Shown: positions 6,848 through 12,003 of the stretch, piece after piece | How the letters are laid out: every line of letters starts with the position of its first letter | Numbering within the stretch: the stretch's first letter is position 1 | Source: an uncultured Bacilli bacterium | Lineage (GTDB): Bacteria; Bacillota_I; Bacilli_A; RF39; UBA660 | Length of the DNA: 12,003 nucleotides | Direction of reading: 5' to 3' | NCBI GenBank assembly: GCA_934090775.1 | Contig: CAKOKF010000030.1 | Coordinates: forward strand, 1 to 12,003 | The notes under the pieces: generated by a model | The model's database searches: none | Seen by the model: only the letters and a program-made list of their open reading frames with translations | Told to the model about the DNA's origin: nothing | Position numbers and translations under genes: made by a program

Positions 6848-7888
6848 TCAACTAATATTAAAATAGAAGAAACTAGTGTTACTAAATCACAAAAAGGAAC
6901 AGTAGCGGTTGCTACCATAAATAATGGTAACGTTAATATTTTAACTGAGAAAATGCCCGAATCAATCGATATAAATGTTAAAGAAAATAAGATAGTTAAT
7001 AAAAATGGTAAAAAAGTTCGAATTATGACTAAAAGAGAATTAATTACTAATATCATTTTAAGTGTTTTCTTAATTTTAGTGCTTTGTGGGGGCGGCTACG
7101 GCGTTTATTATTATATGTTTGGTAATAATCCTCGTAATTTTGAAACCAAAAACATTACCGTTGAATATGGTGAAGAAATTCCTGCTTCCGTCCGTAGTTA
7201 TATTAATTTAACGGATATAAGTGAGCCTGACTATACCTTAGACTTATCTAAAGTAAAAGAAGAAATAGGAACTTATCAATATACAGTTAGTTATGGAAAG
7301 ACCACTAAAACGGGAACAATAACTATAAATGATACTAAAGCTCCTGTTGTTACCTTTAAAGAAAATAAAGAATTTGATGAAGGGACCATAATTACTAAAG
7401 ATATGTTAGTAGAAAAATGTGAAGATATATCAGGCTGCACTTATGAATTAACTAATGAAGTAGATACTAAGAATCCGGGAACAATAAATGCTAGTGTAAC
7501 GGCTAAAGATAATTTAGGTAATGCCGCTGAATACACAGTCGATTTAAATATAGTAGAAAAACTTACTACTCTAGTATGCAGTAGTACGGTAGTTACTACC
7601 GATGAAAACAGCAAAACTTTATTAGAAAGTAATACTTATACTTTAGAATTTAATAATCAAAAAGTCTTAAAAAATGGAACTTTAAAAGTACTGCGTACTT
7701 ATTTAAGTGATAGTGATTATATAAGTATTAAAAATAATTTAGTAAGTGAGGGCTATACTTTAGAAGAAGTTAATAGAAGAGCTAATAAAGAATCTTCTAT
7801 TGATAATGTTGCTAACTTAACATCTCAAGAGGATATAAAAGCACATTTAGAAAGTAATAATTATACTTGTAATATAAAAGAGGATTAA
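6458..7888 (+). CDS. Asn-rich single-pass membrane protein with two external Ig-like domains
   Basis: ATG 6458 follows a clear AGAGGT site. The 476-residue protein has four parts. Residues 1-130 are a low-complexity tail dominated by Asn with Ser, Thr, Ile and Pro (for example NIPNNINIPNNTNVANG), almost free of charge. Residues 131-196 are a more ordinary linker ending in a basic patch (KNGKKVRIMTKRE). Residues 197-220 are the membrane segment (IILSVFLILVLCGGGYGVYYY), with the tail inside the cell. Outside, residues 231-293 and 297-366 look like consecutive bacterial Ig-like domains of the DUF5011 or HYR kind (IGTYQYTVSYG, then TKAPVVTF, then AKDNLGNAAEYTV). A C-terminal domain at 370-476 follows, of a type I cannot name, bracketed by Cys374 and Cys471. 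Cys321 and Cys327 may pair with each other. A surface or envelope-sensing role is inference. It is a single-gene unit. Confidence 0.85.
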   Translation: MNNNINSNTNNANNLNNINQNSVNIPNNNSINTTSNIASTNIPNNINIPNNTNVANGPVVTSNNSTQANIPANNSSTNNQVNLVNSNIFNQNPNININPNNASLSNEATKTISSPNQTINNSNPITNPSNSTNIKIEETSVTKSQKGTVAVATINNGNVNILTEKMPESIDINVKENKIVNKNGKKVRIMTKRELITNIILSVFLILVLCGGGYGVYYYMFGNNPRNFETKNITVEYGEEIPASVRSYINLTDISEPDYTLDLSKVKEEIGTYQYTVSYGKTTKTGTITINDTKAPVVTFKENKEFDEGTIITKDMLVEKCEDISGCTYELTNEVDTKNPGTINASVTAKDNLGNAAEYTVDLNIVEKLTTLVCSSTVVTTDENSKTLLESNTYTLEFNNQKVLKNGTLKVLRTYLSDSDYISIKNNLVSEGYTLEEVNRRANKESSIDNVANLTSQEDIKAHLESNNYTCNIKED

Positions 7889-7912
7889 AATGGCTAGCAA
7901 TAGTCATTTTTT
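7888..7912 (+). terminator. Rho-independent terminator of the Asn-rich gene
   Basis: AAATGGCTA at 7888-7896 pairs with TAGTCATTT at 7901-7909 (one G-T pair) around a GCAA tetraloop, followed by more T. It overlaps the gene's last base. Confidence 0.85.
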
Positions 7913-8230
7913 GTATGCGATAGCAAGTCATTTTGCACTATTGTGTTTGTAATACACAAAAAATTAGTGGATGATAGTGTGACTTATAAAATAAATAGTA
8001 CAAAATTAACATCCTTGGAATTAGAAATGGATAACTTGAATAAAGATTTATACCAGGAAGCGGATGATTATAGTACTTGTGGTATTGTAAAATAATAATT
8101 ATCTAAATATGCGAGACATTATTAGCAAATTGTATGAATTAATGATGATGGTTAGATAAGACTTATGTTTAATGGTGTGATAAAAAATGCATATCTTTTC
8201 TATAGCAAAACTATTAAAGATGATATATAA
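7904..8230 (+). pseudogene. Degenerate coding remnant, possibly the tail of a site-specific recombinase
   Basis: The 369 bases between the Asn-rich gene and nifJ contain no intact gene. One frame is open from 7904 to TAA 8093-8095 and, from GTG 7967, reads like real protein with a helical, coiled-coil-like stretch (KLTSLELEMDNLNKDLYQEA). After stops at 8093-8098 the same frame reads on through further stops at 8123, 8135 and 8153 as QIV, INDDG, then IRLMFNGV and ends at 8228-8230. A coiled coil followed by a short strand pair of the form I-x-[ED]-D-G-x-I-x-[LI]-x-F is the shape of the C-terminal end of large serine recombinases, which is why I suggest that origin. The evidence is thin: no catalytic part is present, and the stretch has no ribosome site. 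It may be non-coding. Confidence 0.3.
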
Positions 8231-8231
8231 T
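8226..8231 (+). promoter_or_regulatory. Probable -10 element of the nifJ promoter
   Basis: A perfect TATAAT lies 26 bases before the nifJ start. The -35 at the 17-base distance is TAGCAA (8203-8208), only three of six consensus bases, so an activator may be needed or another promoter used. Confidence 0.5.
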
Positions 8232-8257
8232 TAAAAGGTAAAGAAAAGAGGTAAAAT

Positions 8258-11200
8258 ATGAGAAAAATAGTTGATGGTAATACTGCTTGTAGTAATATTG
8301 CTAATCTATTTACAGAAATTGCGTCAATTTATCCTATTACACCATCTAGTCCGATGGCTAGTAATATCGATAATTTAAAATTAAGAAAAAAGAACTTATT
8401 TAATGAATCAGTTGAAGTTGTGGAAATGCAAAGTGAAGCTGGCGCGGCTGGGGCTATGCACGGAGCCCTAATTAGTGGCTCTCTTGCTACAACATTTACA
8501 GCATCCCAAGGACTTCTTTTAATGATTCCTAATATGTATAAAATAGCTGGCGAAGGCTTACCAGGGGTAATACATGTGGCGGCTCGTACGGTTGCCACTC
8601 ACGCTTTATCAATCTTTGGCGATCACAGTGATATTTATGCCACTCGTGGAACTGGTTTTGCAATACTCGCATCAACTAATGTCTTTGATGCTCAAAACTT
8701 AGCAGCCGTTGCGCATCTATCAACCATCGAGGGAAGTGTTCCTTTCTTACACTTCTTTGATGGTTTTAGAACTAGTCATGAATTAAATAGTATTGAAGAA
8801 CTACCAGATGAAGAACTTCTAAAATTAGTTGATTTTGATAAAGTAAATGCTTTCAAAAAACATGCTCTAAATGTTGGCTGCGGCTACCAAAGAGGCATGG
8901 CTGAAAACGAAGATATTTATTTCCAAAGTGTTGAAGCTCGTAATAATGATTACAATAAGATTCCTGATATTGTAAATAATTATATGGCGAAAATCAATGA
9001 TATCATGCATACTGATTATAAACCATTTAACTATTATGGTTCAAAGACGGCAAAATATGTCATTGTTGCCATGGGTAGTGTTTGTGATACCGTAAAACTT
9101 ACTATTGATGAATTAAATAAAGAAAATAATGTTTATGGTTTAATTGAAGTTCATCTATATCGTCCATTTAGTAAAGATTATTTAACTAAAGTTTTACCAA
9201 GTACAGTTGAAAAGATTGCTGTCCTAGATCGAACTAAAGAATCAGGTAGCATTGGCGAACCATTATATTTAGATGTCGTAGCTGCTTTACATGATAAAAA
9301 TATAGAGATCGTTGGGGGTCGTTATGGTTTATCTAGTAAAAATACGACTCCAAGTGATATCGCTGGCGTTTATAAAATGTTAGCCACTGAGTTAAAAAAT
9401 AACTTTACGATTGGTATTAATGATGATGTGACTAATTTAAGCTTAGCTAAAGTACCTATGGATATTGAAGTTGCTGATAAAGAAATTATTATCTATGGTT
9501 ATGGTTCTGATGGTATGGTTTCAACTTCTAAAGATATTATGCATTATCTTGGCGAAGAAAAAGACTTACACGTTCAAGGTTACTTCCAATATGATAGTAA
9601 AAAATCTGGTGGGGTAACTGTATCAAACTTAAGAATGTCAAGTAAACCAATTAATGCTCCTTATTATGTAGCACATCCATCATTACTTGTTATTACTAAA
9701 GATGCTTATCTAAAAGACTTTGATATGTTTAGTAATTTAAAAGAAAATGGTATTTGCTTAATTAATACTAATAAGAAATCCCATGAATTAGATGAAGTTC
9801 TACCTAATAAAGCCAAAGAATTACTTAAGAATAAAAATATTAAAGTACTGTTAATTGATGCTGATAAAATTGCTTTAGAAAATGGTATTAAAGGTAAGAT
9901 TAGTAAAATAATGGAAATAGTTATTTTAAAACTAATGGGATTTAATGATGCTGAAGACTATATTAAAGATTCTATTCGTAAAAAATTTGGTACGAAGGGT
10001 GATGATATCGTTAATGCTAATATTAATTCTTTAAGTAGTGCTGTTAAGAGTGTTATCCTTGTTAAAGGTGAATTTACGAAAAAAGAAGAAAATGAATCTC
10101 ATGATGATATCTTTACTTTAATTAATAAAAGAGAAGGGGATAATCTTAAAGTTTCTGATCTCTTGGCTTATAAAAGCGGTATTTTCCCTAATGGCCTAGC
10201 GGCTAATGAAAAACGTAAAATAACTAATATGGTTCCAAAATGGATTCCGGAAAATTGTATTCAATGTGGAATGTGTGCAACTGTTTGTCCTCATGCTGTT
10301 ATTCGTCCAATTATAACTGAGGCTAAAGATACTGAAAAAGGTATTAAAGTCCTAGGACATACCGATTATAATTATGAAATTGTGGTTAGTGAAGCTGACT
10401 GTACTTCTTGTGGTTTATGTATCAATGCTTGTCTTGGTAAGGCCGGTAAGAAAGCTTTAGAATTTGGCGAAGCAACTTACGAAACCCAAGACTATGCGGA
10501 TAAAATGTTCAAAGACCATCAAAATCCTGAAATTTTTGATAGATTTACTTTAAAGGGTGCCTCTCTAAGAAAACCATGTTTCGAATTTAGCGGTGCTTGT
10601 GCTGGTTGTGGTGAAACTCCATACTTAAAAATGTTAAGTCAATTATTTGGCGAAAAATTAGTTATTGCTAATGCGACTGGTTGCTCCTCAATTTACGGTG
10701 GTTCGGCTCCATCAACTCCATACTTAATCCCTTGGGCTAATTCCTTATTTGAAGATAATGCTGAATTCGGTTATGGTATGTATTTAACTTATAAAAATAC
10801 TCAGAAACGTATTTATGATATTATTACTAAGTCAATCGATTGTGTAAATGACGAAGTAAAAGAGTTACTAAATAAATGGTTAGAAAATGAGAATAACTAT
10901 GATGTAACTAAGGAAATCGTTGATAAATTACAAACAATGGAAATTCCAAAAGACTTAAAAGATATCCTAGAATATATGGTTGCTCGTAGCGTCTTCATCG
11001 TTGGTGGCGATGGTTGGGCTTATGATATCGGTTTCGGGGGCATCGACCATGTCTTATCTAGTGGTGAAAATGTTAATGTCTTAGTTTTAGATACTGAGGT
11101 TTATTCTAATACCGGTGGTCAAGCATCGAAATCAAGTCGTGTAGGAGCCGTTGCTGAATTTGCTAACATGGGTAAAAAGACGGCTAAGAAGGACTTATTT

Positions 11201-11626
11201 AGAATAGCCATGTCATATCCAAACTGTTATATCGGTAGTATCTCTTTCGGAGCCAACTTCATGCAAACTATTAAAACTATGAAAGAAGCTGAATCTCATA
11301 ATGGACCAAGTTTAATTATTTGCTATTGTCCATGTATTGAACAAGGACTTCATGGTGGTATGTCTAACTCTATAAATGAAGAAAAACTAGCTGTCGAGTG
11401 TGGTTATGTTAACTTAATGCGTTATGTACCTGAAGATAAAAAATTATATATCGATTCTAAAGAACCAGACTTTACTAAATATGAAGACTTCTTAAAAAAT
11501 GAAGTAAGATATAGTAGTTTAATGAAAAAAGATCATGAACTTGCCAAAGAACTTCTAGATATTCAAGTAAATAATGCTAAAGAAAGATATAACTTCTATA
11601 AAGATATCGCCAGTAAAAATAATTAA
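8258..11626 (+). CDS. nifJ: Pyruvate:ferredoxin (flavodoxin) oxidoreductase
   Basis: The enzyme splits pyruvate with CoA into acetyl-CoA and CO2 and passes two electrons to ferredoxin, in the cytoplasm. It is the single-chain form at 1122 residues, slightly shorter than the usual 1170-1200. The domains are in the standard order. First is the substrate/TPP domain with YPITPSS (25-31), VEMQSEAGAAGA (55-66, with Glu60) and Arg110. The EKR-type region lies around 445-600, with DSKKSGGVTVSNLR. The two-cluster ferredoxin domain has C667/C670/C673/C677-Pro and C715/C718/C721/C725. The proximal cluster has CAGC (C781, C784), C809 and probably C1026. The TPP-binding GGDGWAYDIGFGG (916-928) ends with Asn951 in YSNTGGQ. 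The second ferredoxin motif has Leu726 where Pro is usual. The start has AGAGGT at 8247-8252. A terminator follows, so it is probably transcribed alone. Confidence 0.98.
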   Translation: MRKIVDGNTACSNIANLFTEIASIYPITPSSPMASNIDNLKLRKKNLFNESVEVVEMQSEAGAAGAMHGALISGSLATTFTASQGLLLMIPNMYKIAGEGLPGVIHVAARTVATHALSIFGDHSDIYATRGTGFAILASTNVFDAQNLAAVAHLSTIEGSVPFLHFFDGFRTSHELNSIEELPDEELLKLVDFDKVNAFKKHALNVGCGYQRGMAENEDIYFQSVEARNNDYNKIPDIVNNYMAKINDIMHTDYKPFNYYGSKTAKYVIVAMGSVCDTVKLTIDELNKENNVYGLIEVHLYRPFSKDYLTKVLPSTVEKIAVLDRTKESGSIGEPLYLDVVAALHDKNIEIVGGRYGLSSKNTTPSDIAGVYKMLATELKNNFTIGINDDVTNLSLAKVPMDIEVADKEIIIYGYGSDGMVSTSKDIMHYLGEEKDLHVQGYFQYDSKKSGGVTVSNLRMSSKPINAPYYVAHPSLLVITKDAYLKDFDMFSNLKENGICLINTNKKSHELDEVLPNKAKELLKNKNIKVLLIDADKIALENGIKGKISKIMEIVILKLMGFNDAEDYIKDSIRKKFGTKGDDIVNANINSLSSAVKSVILVKGEFTKKEENESHDDIFTLINKREGDNLKVSDLLAYKSGIFPNGLAANEKRKITNMVPKWIPENCIQCGMCATVCPHAVIRPIITEAKDTEKGIKVLGHTDYNYEIVVSEADCTSCGLCINACLGKAGKKALEFGEATYETQDYADKMFKDHQNPEIFDRFTLKGASLRKPCFEFSGACAGCGETPYLKMLSQLFGEKLVIANATGCSSIYGGSAPSTPYLIPWANSLFEDNAEFGYGMYLTYKNTQKRIYDIITKSIDCVNDEVKELLNKWLENENNYDVTKEIVDKLQTMEIPKDLKDILEYMVARSVFIVGGDGWAYDIGFGGIDHVLSSGENVNVLVLDTEVYSNTGGQASKSSRVGAVAEFANMGKKTAKKDLFRIAMSYPNCYIGSISFGANFMQTIKTMKEAESHNGPSLIICYCPCIEQGLHGGMSNSINEEKLAVECGYVNLMRYVPEDKKLYIDSKEPDFTKYEDFLKNEVRYSSLMKKDHELAKELLDIQVNNAKERYNFYKDIASKNN

Positions 11627-11634
11627 AAATACTT

Positions 11635-11675
11635 AAAGACGTAGAAAATGAAAATTGATTTCTATGTCTTTTTTC
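11635..11675 (+). terminator. Rho-independent terminator of nifJ
   Basis: A 13-base-pair stem (AAAGACGTAGAAA at 11635-11647 with TTTCTATGTCTTT at 11659-11671, one G-T pair) closes an 11-base loop and ends in a T-run. It is the strongest terminator in the window. Confidence 0.92.
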
Positions 11676-11743
11676 TTATTTAGCTTTTTCTCGTGAAAAA
11701 AATTAATTATATTTAAGATATAACTGTTTTCATTGAACAAAAC

Positions 11744-11757
11744 TGCCGTAAACGGCA
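11744..11757. promoter_or_regulatory. GC-containing palindrome, possible operator
   Basis: TGCCGTAAACGGCA is a 14-base inverted repeat (six-base arms, AA centre) in very AT-rich DNA, 33 bases before the broken ATPase start. No T-run follows on the + strand, so it is not a normal terminator for nifJ, which already has one. A repressor site or a weak minus-strand terminator are both possible. Confidence 0.35.
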
Positions 11758-11790
11758 AAAAACTTCAATAAAAGGAAAGAGGAACTTTTG

Positions 11791-11934
11791 ATGAATGAAA
11801 AAATAATAGAAAGAAATGATTACTTAAATAAAATAATTGTTCGCAAAGGTAATGGTTTAATTAAAAAATAATCAGCATTAGAAAAAAATTGGGAAAGTAC
11901 TAAGTTATTAATGGATAATATAGGGCATTCATAG
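11791..11934 (+). pseudogene. Decayed N-terminus of an AAA_14/DUF4143-type ATPase
   Basis: ATG 11791 still has a good ribosome site (AAAGAGGAAC at 11776-11785). The first 26 codons (MNEKIIERNDYLNKIIVRKG then NGLIKK) match the usual start of the AAA_14/DUF4143 ATPases of Bacillota, an I-I-E-R-x-x-Y-L-x-K-[LI]-I stretch followed by LIKV. A TAA at 11869-11871 then interrupts the frame. Reading on in the same frame gives SALEKNWESTKLL, which lines up with the expected P-loop TGIRRCGKSTLL; the Gly-Lys of the Walker A has become Trp-Glu (TGG GAA at 11890-11895), so ATP binding is lost. The frame ends at TAG 11932-11934. An intact protein of this family has about 400 residues, so almost the whole gene is gone. 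These ATPases are common accessory genes. The family call rests on the pattern match by eye. Confidence 0.6.
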
Positions 11935-11985
11935 CAGTGTATAGAAAAGAGCCATAAGTAGTTAAAATAAAGTATCTAAAACTTA

Positions 11986-11994
11986 TGTTATAAT
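11986..11994 (+). promoter_or_regulatory. Extended -10 element for a gene beyond the window
   Basis: TGTTATAAT matches the extended -10 consensus TGnTATAAT. No clear -35 is seen at 17 bases upstream. The window ends nine bases later, so the gene it would drive is not visible. Confidence 0.4.
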
Positions 11995-12003
11995 TAATAA
12001 GAG

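Noticed and set aside
6458..6850. CRISPR or tandem repeat array
   Set aside because: The repetition is irregular, codon-based, and lies in an open frame; there are no constant repeats with spacers.
6805..7056. Reverse-strand open frame of 83 codons with hydrophobic product
   Set aside because: It lies inside the Asn-rich gene; the hydrophobic look comes from reading AAT/AAA codons on the other strand.
7895..8208. TAGCAA occurring at 7895, 7921, 8123 and 8203 as a regulatory repeat
   Set aside because: Spacing is irregular and the flanks differ apart from the first two; a six-base AT-rich word can recur by chance.
8329..8598. Reverse-strand open frame of 89 codons
   Set aside because: It lies fully within the conserved N-terminus of nifJ, which is certain, and has no start signals.
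269..11626. Reassignment of TGA to tryptophan as in Mycoplasma
   Set aside because: All tryptophans in the conserved proteins are TGG and no gene needs reading through TGA. No TGA stop is used either, but six genes are too few to conclude anything.

Overview
This is a very AT-rich stretch of an anaerobic, low-GC bacterium. The signals point to the Bacillota or Mollicutes-related lineages: strong AGAGGT-type ribosome sites, consensus sigma-A promoters, short hairpin-plus-T terminators, and a pyruvate:ferredoxin oxidoreductase in place of pyruvate dehydrogenase. Tryptophan is always TGG and no in-frame TGA is needed, so the standard bacterial code fits. An uncultured gut Bacilli/Mollicutes-type lineage is my inference; the sequence cannot name a species. 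All convincing genes are on the + strand.

Layout. Bases 1-206 hold the end of one tiny membrane protein and a complete 38-residue one, closed by a terminator; the first resembles the YjcZ family of tiny transmembrane proteins of sporulating Bacilli. Bases 233-3096 form a transcription unit with the FtsK/SpoIIIE DNA translocase followed by a GNAT-like acetyltransferase frame that has no normal start codon and may be frameshifted. Bases 3151-4566 hold a single gene for a membrane protein with a histone-H1-like lysine tail inside the cell and two DUF4358-like domains outside. Bases 4591-6399 are an operon of two overlapping genes of nearly equal size that I cannot assign to any family, behind the best promoter of the window. 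Bases 6401-7913 hold an asparagine-rich membrane protein with two Ig-like domains outside. Bases 7889-8257 have no intact gene but seem to contain a decayed coding remnant. Bases 8226-11675 are nifJ (pyruvate:ferredoxin oxidoreductase). From 11676 to the end there is a palindrome, a decayed AAA-type ATPase start with a destroyed P-loop, and a -10 element for a gene beyond the edge.

How they work together. FtsK moves DNA at the division septum, and nifJ turns pyruvate into acetyl-CoA plus reduced ferredoxin, the core energy reaction of a fermenter. The four genes between 3207 and 7888 look lineage-specific. Two are single-pass membrane proteins with long disordered tails in the cytoplasm, and they flank the unassigned soluble pair. 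Each of the three transcription units in that block has its own terminator, and promoters are clear or plausible, so a shared function is possible but not shown. Broken genes on both sides of nifJ suggest that accessory or mobile DNA was once inserted there and is being lost.
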